Source: Ashinkailepas kermadecensis (Eukaryota; Arthropoda; Thecostraca; Neolepadidae). Taken from it: a stretch of 64,000 nucleotides of DNA. A program made the position numbers and the translations under genes. The notes under the pieces are model-generated. The model made no database searches and was not told the origin of the DNA. It worked only from the letters and a program-made list of their open reading frames with translations. Positions 45,351-59,500 of this stretch are shown one piece after another. Each line of letters starts with the position of its first letter. Within the stretch, counting starts at the first letter, position 1. The stretch covers positions 162,501 through 226,500 of the forward strand of contig JAOTOM010004574.1 of assembly GCA_034440615.1 (NCBI GenBank), given 5' to 3'.

Positions 45351-46069
45351 TCGTGTCGGCCGCATAGTCGGTGTCGACGCCTGGCGAAACCGAGTGTCGA
45401 TCGCCGCTCGCCGTGGGCCGACCGGAGGGACGGCGGGGACGCGGGGACGCGGGGGGCGGCCGTGGGGGCAGCGCCAGCGAAGGTGGCTCCAGAACAGAAC
45501 CGAATCAAAAGAGGGCTCGGCTCGGGCTGGTGGTCCTGCGGCCGCGGCACCGAGCGGCAGCGACGTCGAGTTCGGTGTGGTGGGCGATCATTAGTTCCAT
45601 GTACAAATTAGCTGTAATACAGAGTACTAACAGAGACCGAGTGTATGCTATTTCCTGGCTGCTCGTGGCGGACTCCGCAAATCTCACGATTAAGAGCGGA
45701 GTGGAATATCTGATCAGGCTGCACTCTCGCTCCGGGAAATTTCATGTTTTATTCTAGCCAATTGATGCCAACGCCAGCAGGCCAGCCAAGTCCATCAGCT
45801 CAGACGTCTGAGCACACGCTTCGCTGCAACTCCGAAGGGCATGCCGTTCGACACGTGAAAGATGGCGCAGCTTCAGCGGTCCACGCGAATCGCGACGCGC
45901 CACGAACAGCCGCGCCAACCCTGGCCACACTTGGAGAGCGGCCGCCGCCACCGCCGCAACTGATCTCCGGGACGCGAGTGCTAGTGTGGTATCCCGGCCC
46001 CGGAAATGACACAGACAGTCCGATGGCATAACCGGAAACGTCCGAAATGGTACACCCGGCCCAGCCCTA

Positions 46070-46530
<461 letters not shown>

Positions 46531-46699
46531 CCCCTATCTATCTCCCCCACCCCCTCTTCTTCTTCCCACACCCACCGCAGCAGCATGACAGCGACCAACT
46601 GTTCTAACGATCCTGTATTGTCACTAATAAAAAAATACACGCGAACGGACAATCAGCGGTCGCCAGGCACAGCGGCAGCATCACGACAGCAGGAAGCGC

Positions 46700-46772
46700 C
46701 GTGCCAGCCCAGCTGTCTCGTCACAGACAACGCGTGCCAGTCCAGCTGTCTCGTCACAGACAACGCGTGCCG
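46700..46772 (+). repeat. 31-bp repeat, 2 copies
   Basis: CAGCTGTCTCGTCACAGACA plus ACGCGTGCC, repeated once. Confidence 0.85.
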
Positions 46773-46917
46773 GCCGCGGCGGCAGCATCATGTGACGCAG
46801 CTGGAGTCGTGCCTCACGACGCAGCAGTCACCGCGCTGACGTCACAAGTGTCCGCGTCATCCGGCTGACGACCACGGCCGCACGGCTGGCAATCGACGCG
46901 CGCAACAGGCCGGCGGG

Positions 46918-47010
46918 CTGACGTCGGCGCACGTCACCGGAGACGGCTGACGTCGGCGCACGTCACCGGAGACGGCTGACGTCGGCGCACGTCACCGAAG
47001 ACGGCTGACG
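46918..47010 (+). repeat. 29-bp repeat, 3 copies, with TGACGTC
   Basis: Unit GCTGACGTCGGCGCACGTCA plus CCGGAGACG. Confidence 0.92.
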
Positions 47011-47027
47011 TCCAATCGTCACCCTGT

Positions 47028-47236
47028 GCTGGACCCGGTGACGTCATAGGCCAGCCTGTACTAGACCCAGTGACGTCATAGGCCAGCCTGTACTGGACCC
47101 AGTGACGTCATAGGTCAGTATGTACTGGACCCAGTGACGTCATAGGTCACTGGGTCATAGGCCTGTGCTGGACCCAGTGACGTCATAGGTCAGCCTGTGC
47201 TGGACATAGTGACGTCATAGGCCAGCCTGTGCGGGA
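47028..47236 (+). repeat. 32-bp repeat carrying the CRE octamer
   Basis: Six perfect TGACGTCA palindromes at 47039, 47071, 47103, 47135, 47178 and 47210, mostly 32 bases apart, in a unit of CTGGACCCAGTGACGTCATA plus GGCCAGCCTGTA. TGACGTCA is the known CREB/ATF site. Whether it is bound here is unknown. Confidence 0.93.
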
Positions 47237-47362
47237 CGTCACGATATGGCTGATCTAGCTGCGCGGGGCACATTGCCGACACGGGTCAGGCGCACCGAAA
47301 CCATGCGTCAGCCTTCTATCGAGCCGTTACGGAAGCCCGTCCGCGTCCATGACGGCGCCGAT

Positions 47363-48236
47363 CGCTGTCAGTGTCCATGGCGTCACCGATCGCTGTCAGT
47401 GTCCATGGCGTCATCGATCACTGTCAGCGTCCATTACACCACCGATCGCTGTCAGTGTCCATGGCGTCATTGATCGCTGTCAGCGTCCATGACGTCACTG
47501 ATCACTGTCAGCGTCCATGGCGTCACCGATCGCTGTCAGTGTCCATGGCGTCATCGATCATCACCGTCAGTGTCCATTACACCACCGATCGCTGTCAGTA
47601 TCCATGGCGTCATCGATCATCACTGTCAGCGTCAATTACACCACCGATCGCTGTCAGTGTCCATGGCGTCATCGATCATCACTGTCAGCGTCAATTACAC
47701 CACCGATCGCTGTCAGTGTCCATGGCGTCACCGATCATCACTGTCAGCGTCCATTACACCACCGATCGCTGTCAGTGTCCATGGCGTCACCGATCATCAC
47801 TGTCAGCGTCCATTACACCACCGATCGCTGTCAGTGTCCATGGCGTCACCGATCATCACTGTCAGCGTCCATTACACCACCGATCGCTGTCAGTGTCCAT
47901 GGCGTCATTGATCGCTGTCAGCGTCCATGACGTCACTGATCACTGTCAGCGTCCATGGCGTCACCGATCGCTGTCAGTGTCCATGGCGTCATTGATCGCT
48001 GTCAGCGTCCATGACGTCACTGATCACTGTCAGCGTCCATGGCGTCACCGATCGCTGTCAGTGTCCATGGCGTCATCGATCATCACTGTCAGCGTCCATT
48101 ACGTCACCGATCGCTGTCAGTGTCTATGGCGTCATTGATCGCTGTCAGCGTCCATGACGTCACTGATCACTGTCAGCGTCCATGGCGTCACCGATCGCTG
48201 TCAGTGTCCATGGCGTCACCGATCGCTGTCAGCGCT
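47363..48236 (+). repeat. 28/31-bp tandem repeat, about 30 copies
   Basis: Unit TGTCAGTGTCCATGGCGTCA plus CCGATCGC; a 31-bp form has GATCATCAC. The forms alternate in blocks, giving a higher-order 59-bp pattern at 47530-47900. Open frames here are artefacts. Confidence 0.96.
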
Positions 48237-48239
48237 CAG

Positions 48240-49594
48240 TGAACAGAGAACAGCAGTGTTACAAGGTCAAGCGCCGCGCCGCGATAACCCGCAATCTGCG
48301 AATGACTGGGCGGACATTCGATTTCGCCTACAGAAAAATAAATCAACCCGTGGGGAACAGCACGGGGAACACGAAAATGGTCGCGCTTGCTGGTGCTGGA
48401 GATGGAGCGCAGACTAGCATGGGGGCGAACGCCTGCCCACTTCAACCAGCCGACCGGTGCAATACATCAGCACACTCCAGTACAAACCCGCCTGAAGGCA
48501 CCAGTTGCGGGACAGCCCGTACAGCCGACGACTGTGGGGGCCACACCCCCCGTCACTTCAGCAGCGGTCCGCCTCCTGAACAGCACGCCGTTCACCGAAC
48601 ACAGGCTGGACTGCCACATACGATCGACCCCCACTTCGCAATAACCACAGGCAGCGACCGCTCGCCGGTCGGTTGGGAGTCCAGTACGTCGCATTACGAG
48701 ACGAAAAGGAGCCAAGTTCGCCGGGTTGTCCAGAGCTGCATGCCGTTTCCAGATGCTATACTGGGCATGCATGCGCTTGTCAAAGAATATAGCAGCAAGG
48801 ACACAGCGAAACGATGAACTACTAGAACTGTCTTATTAAAATAATTACTACCGAACTGGTCGGTAGCACGCCAATATACTGTTCAACCTTGGGATCGAAA
48901 TGGCATAAAGTACAATGGAAAGCTTCGGCTGCAAGCCAAGTTCAGTTCAAACGGCACTTCAGAACAATATACTGACTTGCTACCGACCAGTTTTGTAACT
49001 CTTAATAATAATGCCCATGTCAGCCATTCTCCAAGCCATACGGAACCGTTCCATGCTTGAGACACAGGCTAAAAATATCAACAGTGGTATACACCGTCAT
49101 AAGGCTCAGTATCACACAGTTGGCTGTACATAACTCTTACAGTAGATCAAACCATATACTGCAGGCCACATAAAGTAACACGAGGTAAATGCATCAAACT
49201 GCAGCCTGCATAGATCAACTCTCACCGGACACGTGGACTAGCTGAAGCTCGACATTACTTTGCATTGTTGTGTATGCTATTTTGGTGCTTGCAGCATTGC
49301 CATAGAGGGTGTATGGTTTACTGGACGAGGGAAAAGTTGCCGGTACTTTAGCATTTAAACGACTATTTTTAAGCACCATTCACAGACAGCAGCCGCATGC
49401 ATAAGGAGGAAATCGTGCTGTATCTTAGTCTTTGGTATTGGTTTCAGGCAACAGCCTCGTAAGTGGCTTCATGTTTTCCTGAGATGGACCGCGTTTTAAC
49501 AGCAAGCTGATAATCAATAACTATTTTGACTGCATTAACAGCTACCGCTAGCTAACACCCGTACTCGTATTGAATCTATTAAATAGCGACATGC
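48240..49594. other. Unique stretch without supported gene
   Basis: Short open frames at 48240-48820 show no splice chain or family resemblance. The remainder is AT-rich. GACCAGTTTTGTAA and AACTGGTCGGTAG motifs occur in inverted arrangement at 48853 and 48983, possibly a small element. Confidence 0.35.
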
Positions 49595-49595
49595 C

Positions 49596-49846
49596 AGTCA
49601 GTTAGTTAGTTAGTTATTAGGGATTTGGGTGCGCATCGACTACATCGGTCACGGAGCGCCAACAACATGCCAGTCTGCCTCCTACGCAGGTTACAACAGA
49701 AACTAGCCAAAACGCCCGCTGCGGGGACACAACCCATCACTACCTCGTCGCTGGCACGTATGGAATTAGACGATGCTAATAGTTACCAATGCGCATACAC
49801 CGCACACCTCCTAACACCACAGCGCAACAATGAGATTGCCAGATGA
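49596..49846 (+). mobile_element. Interspersed repeat headed by (TTAG)n, copy 2
   Basis: Starts GTTAGTTAGTTAGTTATTAG followed by GGATTTGGGTGCGCATCG, the same start as 13790-14141 read on the minus strand, with further patchy similarity. Probably a truncated retroelement end. Confidence 0.5.
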
Positions 49847-50352
49847 GTGAGTATTACAAGAGGCCGATTGGTAGCATTCGAGTGAACGGAAAAGGAGAGC
49901 GCTGCCGCCATTTGCAACACACTCAACTGCTGGGTGACGTCCCAACGTCGCCAACCTCTCACGCCGACCGGTCGCAAGCGGACTCGGTAATGGCGCCGGC
50001 TGTGGGATTCGAGATCACCGCCTCACGATCACCGCCACACCCTGCCGACCGAGCTTTCGCGACTCCTATCACTCGGGTACAGACTATGTCCCTGGAGCAT
50101 TCTATTAGCAGTGCCCAGACCAACACAACACACCGTGTGGCGTGCCACGGTCAGGCGTGTGGCCGGTGGGCGGCGCTACACATCAGCACGCCACGTCGCC
50201 GCAAAGTGGCTCAGTGGATGATAAATACGGGAATTCGCTTCGGATTAGCAGCACCACATACAAGTCAGCCTGTTGAATTGCGGAATAGCATGTGGGGTAC
50301 ACATTACAAATGACAGCTTTGGCAATTAACTAAGGTTAATAATTAACCAAGC

Positions 50353-50358
50353 TTTATT
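50353..50358 (-). promoter_or_regulatory. Poly(A) signal AATAAA (minus strand)
   Basis: Plus-strand tttatt, i.e. AATAAA on the minus strand, 133 bases beyond the stop codon of the minus-strand gene (50491). It is the nearest canonical signal downstream and supports the proposed last exon. Confidence 0.55.
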
Positions 50359-50490
50359 GATCGGGTATATCCTTCACCGCCAGCCACAGAGCACGGTGGG
50401 TGACACCACAGTAGAGCTGTCCCCCATCACGTACGGCAAAGCTTGCGTCGCCGCCGCGCGGACCACGTGCCGGTCACGTGCGCCCACCGG

Positions 50491-50592
50491 TCACGAGCTG
50501 AGCAGGCCGTGCCAGCGGCCGCGGACGTAGCGACAGCCGCTGACGCAAACCTCGCGCATGTGGTGCGAGATCGGGCCGATCTCCAGCTCCGT
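50491..50592 (-). CDS. Terminal exon of the PH-like gene
   Basis: Acceptor GTGTACAG before 50592, then 33 codons (TELEIGPISHHMREVCVSGC and onward) and TGA at 50493-50491. Phase 0 in. The composition is ordinary protein, unlike the two alternative frames. The acceptor region is duplicated in the neighbouring repeat. Confidence 0.65.
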   Translation of the reverse strand, partial: TELEIGPISHHMREVCVSGCRYVRGRWHGLLSS

Positions 50593-53500
50593 CTGTACAC
50601 GACACAGTTGATGTCAGCAAGCTGCAGAGGCGGGGGAGACTCCACAGACACGGTACCGGGCGGGAGACCACATCTCCAGCTCCGTCTGTACACGACACAG
50701 TTGATGTCAGCAGGCTGCAGAGGCGGGGGAGACTCTACATCAGATACGGGAGAGACCACATCAGCAGCAGCGGGAGGGGGGAGCAACTCTTCAGACACGG
50801 TGACGGGAGACAGACCACATCTGCAGTAGCGGGGTAGCAACTTTTCAGACGCAGTACCGGGCGGGAGACCATATCTGCAGCGGCGGGGCACCTCTGCAGG
50901 CAGGATGTGGGACGGTGGGATGGACGAACCACATCTGCAGACGGGTGGGCACAGTCACAGATGACTGACCACATCTGTAGACGAGGATCGCCCTAGCAGA
51001 CGAGGACCACCTCTACAGACAGGGTAGCAGACTGGGTAGCAGACAATGTAGCAGACAGGGGATAAATACCGCAGGCTGGCGACCACCTCTGCAGACGAGG
51101 ACCACCTCGAGTCTAATCGACTCTAGTCATATCTGCAGACGAGTGAAATTGTGACTGAAGAAAGCACGACTTGAAAATGCAGCATGAGGAGACGTTAAGG
51201 CATCAAAAACGCGACAGCCGACTAGGTAAGATAGCTCCTGTGAACTGTTATTTCGTATAGCCTACCTTGCTGCGTGTTAAGAATGTCTTCATCAGCTTCT
51301 CCAGGAAGGCCCGTTGTTCGGTAATGGTGACAAAGTACAGTCGCCATGAGCCAGTCGACTCCAGCGCATCGGCCGTGTCAAACTCCTGAGAAGCGTAAAG
51401 GACGTGGATCAAGTTACGACCTATCCCACTGTCAAAGTGAGTGTGCCCGCAGCCTAGCAACTGCTACGACTTGCGCGTGAGGCGTAGTATCCGCAGTAAA
51501 ACTATGCAACCATAAAACTGCTGTGATATTATGGTCCTCTGATGTCATTCCGGGTACATCTGGATCCCAATCGATTCATCACACGATGCATGACCAGCCC
51601 AGATCGAAAACCATGAAATTATGGACACACAATAGCGCCCGGTGGTGCAAGCTTTGGCCCGCACCAAGATACAAAAACGCACGCGCACACGCCAAGGAAC
51701 ATAGACCCACGAAGGCACGTACAAAGACACAGACAGAAACGCAGACAGACAGACAGACACACAGACTGACAGACACACAGACGGACAGACACACAAACGG
51801 ACGGACGGACGGACAGACAGACTGATGGACAGACAGACTGATTGACAAACAGACAGACTGATTGACAGACAGACAGACTGATTGACAGACAGACATACAG
51901 ACATACATACATACATACAGACAGACAGACTGACGGACAGACTAAAACTGCCAGACTGACTGACAGACTGACCAGATGAGCAGACAGGCAGGCACAGACT
52001 GACCAGGTGGACGGTGCCGTGCGGGTCGGCGTTGACAGCTCCGAGTGTGTTCAGCCGGCCGCTGGCCTGCACCACGTGGCCGTATGGACACAGCTCGAAG
52101 CCGGGCGCCACGCTGCGTGTGAACGCCATCTCCTCCACCACGTACAGCGCCCGGCTGGTGAGGACCACGCAGCGCGGCCGCGGACTCGGCAGCTGCGACG
52201 GCGTCTGGACACAGACGGGGGTGTCATGGGGGTGGAGAGGGGTAGCTGCGACGGTGTCTGAACACAGACGGAGGTGTCATCGGGGTGGAGAGGGGTAGCT
52301 GCGATGGTGTCTGGACACAGACGGGGGTGTCATAGGGGTGGAGGGGCAGCTGCGACGGTGTCTGGACCAGGGTTGGATTTGCACTTTGTAATTCTGGATG
52401 CGGAAAGGCATATGTTTGGGAAATCGGGCACGAAGATGATATTTTGCGCCAAGCCTATGGCATCAGTATCGTGGTTTACACTTTCCAGCGAATATTGAGC
52501 TGGAATTGGTCATTGGTCACAGACCAGTTCATTGTCAAACAGCAACATCTTCCAACCCTAGTCTGCACACAGCCGGTGGTCATAGAGGCGCAGAGGGGCA
52601 GCTGCGACAGCGTCTGGGTGCAGTCCGGGTCACGTGAGTGGAAGGGAGATGTCACTGGGTGGAGATGGGCAGATGTCACAGAGTGGAGGGGCACAGTGTC
52701 ACGGAGGTGGAGAGAAGCACGTGTTACGGAGGTGGAGATGTCACAGGGTGTAGGGGCACAGTGTCACGGAGGTGGAATTCCAGGAAAATGTATGATATAA
52801 ATGATAAATTAGCGCCAGCTAACACAATGGTCGTCATCATTTTTACTCCTGTACCATACTTCGTGTGGAAAAAAATGAAAGAGTACAACTTGTTATGCAG
52901 TGCTACGTCCAACTACATCCGATGTAAGCGCAAACAATACTAAGTGTGTTACTGAAGCATCGTGTCAGACACCTCAGGCCGGGTATTGCAAAGGCGAGGA
53001 GAGCTCAACAGTCAACTAGTTATTTGGGTTATTGTGTACACTACCCAACGCTGATCATTTAGCGCGCACTTACATCATAACCGATGTCTCCCAGTCTTCT
53101 TCGGACGGTTATACGTGCATATTGACTAACTCGGCAGAAAAAGGATGATCTCTACATATGACATGATTCCCTCCTGCATTAAAACAAAGTTGTACCTCAT
53201 CCATTCAAAAGTGCCGGAAGTGTTCTTATTCCCACCACCATTGGTCATTGGCCAATGGCCTTGGCGGTCATTGGCCAAAATATTTTGCTTCCCGAAGTCC
53301 TATTAGTGCCGGTAAACTGGGAATGGTTTCGGAGGCGCGTGGACCTGGACTGGCGACTATGTCATAGCTCGCGCCCGAGAGTAGCAGGTCACCTTATCAC
53401 TCGGACACACACGCCACAAACGAACCTCATCTTTGAAATGGTCATCACTGTCCTCTAAACGGACGCCTGCCCTGCTCTTTGGCATTTGAGCTTGAGAGTA

Positions 53501-56500
53501 CATCAGGTACCATGGCTATGTAGCGACATCCTCTACCGAACGTCAACTTGTTCTGCGTGCAATGACGCCAGCTCCCCGACGCAGTAGCACGGCCTCTCCC
53601 CGGGTCCGGCCACGGCCACTCACCGGCAGCTCCATGATCTCGCGGATCGTGGCGGCCCACACGTCGCAGGTGGCCGCGTCGGCAGCTGCCAGTGTCAGCT
53701 GGCGGCCCGGAGCGGCCACCTGCAGCTGGTGCGGCCTGGACAGCGCCGTCAGTCGGCGGCAAGCTGTCACAGCTGCCAGCTGCCAGCGGTCCAGTGGTGC
53801 GCCGCCGCCGCCCAGCGCAGCTGCCGACGGGTACAGCAGCAGGTCCCGGTCCCTGGGGATGGCGGCACGTGTGTACTGGTACAGCAGCAGGTCCCGGTCC
53901 CTGGGGGTGGCGGTGCATGTGTACTGATACAGCAGCAGGTCCCGGTGGCGGTACCCATGTACTGGTACAGCAGCAGGTCCCGGTCCCTGGGGATGGCGGC
54001 ACGTGTGTACTGGTACAGCAGCAGGTCCCGGTCCCTGGAGGTGGCAGTGCATGTGTACTGGTACAGCAGCAGGTCCCGGTGGCGGTACCCATGTACTGGT
54101 ACAGCAGCAGGTCCCAGTTCCTGGGGGTAGCGGCACGTATTTACTGGTGCAGCAGCAGGTCCCGGTCCCTGGGGGTGGTACAGTCCGTATGTACTGGTGC
54201 AGCGAGTGGCAGCGGCGCCGGTGGTCGGCTGGTGGGTTCAGAGCACTCGGGCACATGCCAGTGGTTGGACGTAACGTGAAGTGGTCGGGTGGTGGGTTCA
54301 AAGTACACGGGCACATGTCAGTTGTTGGACGTAACGTGAAGTGAAGTAGTCGGATGGTGGGTTCAAAGTTTGCGCAGCAACACTGTCTCAGTGCTACGTT
54401 AACTCAGTATCTCAGCGCCGCCACACAACTTCAGTTCTGCTGCCACAATTTAAGTCAGGAAAAGTGAAGATGCAGCTGGTATCTGATATCATAGATACTT
54501 CGACTCACCAAAGAACAAAATGGCCGACGTTCCACTTATCCTCAAGGTCAGTCTTGTACATGAGCTGATCGAGGAGCTTGGGAGTTCCGCCGGGCACTTC
54601 GAAGTCTTCGAAGTACACCAGGGAAGCGTACTGAATCTCCGGCTGGGGAAAAGAATATCCCGGTGTGCATAGGACAGTGAATATCCGAAATACCTGCGAC
54701 CGTTACCGACGCACTTAAATAAATTATTGGAGGCCAGACGTCAGGTTGTGCTATCACCCGCCACCGCTCAGTGATGCTTAATGACCACCTAATGGCCGCC
54801 TAATGACCGTTTAATGGTCGCTTAATGACCGTAACCCCGACATCAAAACAGCACCAACCACAAAATCAGGCATTGTGCAAGCAGTTCTATTCAGCTGCAC
54901 TGCCATCGTTTCTTCTGGAGAGACACATTTCTGGACAGATAGCCCACAATTTCAGCCTCCGGCACATTAAGAATGCACACCGATTGCAATGCGCATGGGA
55001 ATGGATTGCTGGAGGGGAGAGTGATAAATGAGAATCAAATGACACAGCAGGGTTGTCTCACACAGGTCTTCTCACACTGACCTGCCATTCGCTTATTCCA
55101 CGTGCAGCCAATTATTCAGCCTGTCTTTCGACGCGTCCGCCGCTCGAGTTGTTCGCGATTGTTCGCTGCGCTCACCTGCTTTTCTCGGTAGCGGATCTCG
55201 GCGATGTACTGCTGCCGGTGTGCCTCGGACATGTACACCTGAGGCACCAGAGGGCGCGGCGGACTGCGCTGGAAGGCGCGCGTCAGGTGACCCACGAACA
55301 GCCGGGTCTCGGCCCGGTCGCCTAGCCAGATCCAGCGGCTGTAGGAGCCGTCTGGCCGCTGAAGCGCAGCCGCCTGGCCGTGGAACGCCAGCTGTGGGCA
55401 CACGGACCACACAGTGCAGGCCGTGGATCGGACCACACAGCACAGCATGTGGAACGCCAGCTGTGAGCACACGGACACACAGTACAGGCCGTGGATCGGA
55501 CCACACAGCACAGCATGTGGAACGCCAGCTGTGGGCACACGGACCACACAACACAGCATGTGGAACGCCAGCTGTGGGCACATGGACCACACAGCACAGG
55601 CCGTGGATTGAACCACACAAAACAGCATGTGGAATGCTAGCTATGGGTACACAGACCACACAGCACAGCATGTGGAACGCCAGCTGTGGGCACAAGGCCT
55701 GTGTGCGACAAAGGCCGCTGAACGCCAGCTTTAGAAAAACGGATGTGAAGCTTTCAACCGCAAATACAAATGGACATACATCATTAACACACAATAATCA
55801 CGCAGATTGTCAAGCCTTTGTACATATCCTCTTGGCTATGGATCCTCAGCCGCAAAAGAACCCAACGGCAAGAACATGTAACATAACCTAGCGATGCGAG
55901 ACCAGCTTAAACACACCTGCCGTTGGATAGCAAACAAAAAAAAGACTAGGTACAACATCCTACTTGGAAGTGACCAACCCCTCAAGTTTTTCAGCACAAA
56001 CTGGTGATATCTATTCCTCAACAAAGCCTCACAAATTATCATCTCCAGCGAGCGCACCGAGCAAAACCTAGCGCACAAGGTACATACATATCTCATCAGC
56101 TTATTTTCACTGGGGATTGTTCTTTTACACATTAAATGTCACATCCTACTCAAACATTTCTGCGTCATTTATCATTAGTGGTAGCCACGTAACCATGCGC
56201 AACGCGCCATCCATGACATCTGCAGCCGACACAGCGCCAGGGGCGAATCTCTTCGTGGACGGCACGCCTGAACCTCGCGAGACCCACCTTGACGGGGGAG
56301 ATCGAGTTACAGTCGAACGAGGCGTCCTGCAGGTGGGGACAGGTCAGGCTGCTCTCATGCTCGGTGTGACCCACCTTGACGGAGGAGATCGAGTTACAGT
56401 CGAACGAGGCGTCCTGCAGGTGGGGACAGTCAGACTGCTCCTCGCGCTCGACGTACTCGAGACTCACCTTGACGGAGGAGATCGAGTTATAGTCGAACGA

Positions 56501-59500
56501 GGCGTCCTGCAGGTAGGGACAGTCCGGCTGCTCGTCGTGCTCGACGTGCTCGAGACCAACCTTGACGGAGGAGATCTAGTTATAGTCGAACGAGGCGTCC
56601 TGCAGGTAGGGACAGCCAGACTGCTCGTCGTGCTTGGTGTGACCCACCTTGACGGAGGAGATCGAGTTATAGGGTCTGTTCCCGCGACCTCATCCGGAAT
56701 AGGTTGAGCTTCGGCCAGTGGAGGTCTTCCAGGTCGAGGCATGGGAACGACCGGTAGAGTTTTGTCCTTCAATCAGCTGTTGGCGGTGGTATGGTTGTAG
56801 TGCTATTTGGCGCATATGTGCAAATCGGTGGCATTATCGGTCCCTTGCTCCGATCTTGCACGTGGCAGTGCCGATATTTTTATTAATTGATATACTTACT
56901 TGCTGTTGTGAAAGCCCAATTAATCCTATTGTGCAGTAGCTATTGGAAGATGAATAAAGTACGCTGTAAGCTATGTTTTCTGATTCCAACTCCGACCGGG
57001 AAGCTGACGCACAGTGGATGGCGATGGCTTGTGCTGCTTCAGGAGCTCAAAAGCAATTATTCCAGGGGCGGATCCAGACATTTTCAAGGGCGGAGGAGGC
57101 AGGTACCCGTCTGGAGGAGAGTCATTTCCTCGGAGGGGCGCTGTTACGGAAGTCCCTTGACGCTCTTGTTCAGAATAATACTCATTAAGCGGGGGAAGGG
57201 GACTGCACTAGGGCATACTGAATGCACGTCTTTTACTCTGAGAGGGGCAACTTGGGACGAAACACCGTTTAGCGAGGGGCACTCGAGTAGTACGGTGTAC
57301 TCGGCGAGTTACCGTTTGAGCAGTGGTGTTGCTCTCTATATTGTTCAGGGGCAAGTGTCACTTAATGTTGGTTTGCCCTACCCCAATAATTTTAACTACT
57401 AACATTGGACCATAGGGAGTGTGCCCTGCAATCCATTTGGGCCTGGCCACTGTCTTCATATATTTCCCCCGAATAATTTTCATAAATCTCAACGCTCGTG
57501 CGTCAGAGGGAAGCCACCTTCCCATGTGGAGTGCACACGGAGCTCCTCCATCAGCCACTGATACATACATGGATGCAAACAAAAAGAATGGATGCATATC
57601 AGCAAGCATGCATGTAAACTGGCATGCATGACTGAACCTACAATTTGCTCATCAAGTTTAAGACAACCAGCTCCGATTTCCACCTGTGCATTGGATGCTC
57701 CCGAAGTGCACTGGCGACAAAGTGGGTGACACAAAACATGGGTGACTGCTCATATCCATCACATATCCCATGTCTTTTGGATTTATTCAAAAAAATATAG
57801 CTCTAAAATAACGAAAGTGCGAATAATACAACCCAATGACTGTGCTCCTGGCCTAAGCCAGGTAAAAAAAATGTGATGCTGAATGCCACTGTTGCGGCAC
57901 GTTTGTCGTATTCCTTCCTCAATCGCCGACCGGCCGGATTAGGCTTTTCTCATCCGGTTCAGGTTCGATGAGGGTAAACCAATTCCGGATGAGGCGCGGG
58001 ATCGGCCGGTAGAGGAAATGGACGCTCAACCTATTCCGGATGAGGTCGCGGGAACAGACCCATTGTCGAACGAGGCGTCCTGCAGGCAGGGACAGTCCGG
58101 GTGCTCGTCGTGCTCGATACCCACCTCGACGGAGGAGATCGAGTTATAGTCGAACGAGCCAGCCTGCAGGTGGGGACAGTCAGGCTGCTCGTCGTGCTCT
58201 TCGTGCTCAAGACCAACCTTGACAGAGGATATCGAGTTATAGTCGAACGAGGCGTTTCGGAGGTACGGATAATCAGACAGCCCGTTGCGCTCGGCGTGTT
58301 CGACTCACCTTGACGGAGGAGATCGAGTTGTAGTCGAACGAGGCGTCCTGCAGGTAGGGACAGTCAGGCTGCTCGTCGTGTTCGGCGTGCTCGGCGTGCT
58401 CGCCGACCGGGCTGGGCCGGTGGCGTCGCGCGGCACGCCGCATGTGCCGGTACGTGCTGAGCCGCAGCAGCAGCACCCGGTACGAGGTGAGCACCAGCAG
58501 GCAGGTGCGCAGCGCGTGGTGGTCGCCAAACAGCACTTTGAAGCCCTGCGACACACGCGGAACACTGAAGCACTGCGACACACACGGAATACTGAAGCAC
58601 TGCGACACACACGGAAGACTGAAGCACTGCGACACACACGGAACAGTGAAGCCTTACGACACACGCGGAACACTGAAGCCCAGCGACACACACGGAACAC
58701 TGAAGTATTGTGGCACAGACCCGACACTGAAGCTCTGTGGCACAGATGGAACACTGAAGCCTTATGGCACAGAGTGAAGCCTAATGCTACCAATGTTGAT
58801 ACCACAGCTCCATGATATTCAGATTTGCTAAACACAAATGTATTAAGAATGGCAACCGAAATATAAATAGTAAAATGCACACCCAATTTAAGCATAAACT
58901 TCCCAAGTTCCTTGCTCTTGGGCCAACCCATTGCTCCACTGCTCAATACTACCACGAGCTTTGTGGATGAACTTGTACGTATCTAAACAAAGAGCTAATG
59001 TTACGTCCTTTGATGTAGAATTTGATACTATTAACCATCGTACAATTAACCATTAAAGATAGTCTGAGCATACCGAGAACACCGTCAAGATCTACGAGAT
59101 CCTCTTGTCATGAAGTGCTTTCCAAACGGGAACCCATTCAACACTACGGCACGGCTATTCTGCCCCAGCCGGGTGCTCACGGTGAGTGCCATCTCGTCGC
59201 CGTGCAGGAAGCTGATCATCAGCTGGACGGCGCGACAGTGGTCGATCTCGACCAGCGACGAGTGGGCGGTCGTCTGGCGGCGGCGCGCCTCGCTCAGCTC
59301 GGCCTCAATGTGCCGCTCCGTGTCGGTGCAGGCCGGCGCGGGCGCCTTCAGCGCCGCCGGCTCGTACAGCCGGCTGCGGCGGGCGCGGCCGGCGCGGCCC
59401 GCGCCGACCGACACTGTGCTGCTGCTGCTGCTGACGCTCAGCGTCGACGACGCGCGGGCCAGGCTGACGAGCGACGGCTGGCGCGGCGGGTCCTCCTGGC

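Noticed and set aside
47371..48242. 255-codon frame rich in VSVHGV motifs
   Set aside because: Artefact of the 28/31-bp repeat.
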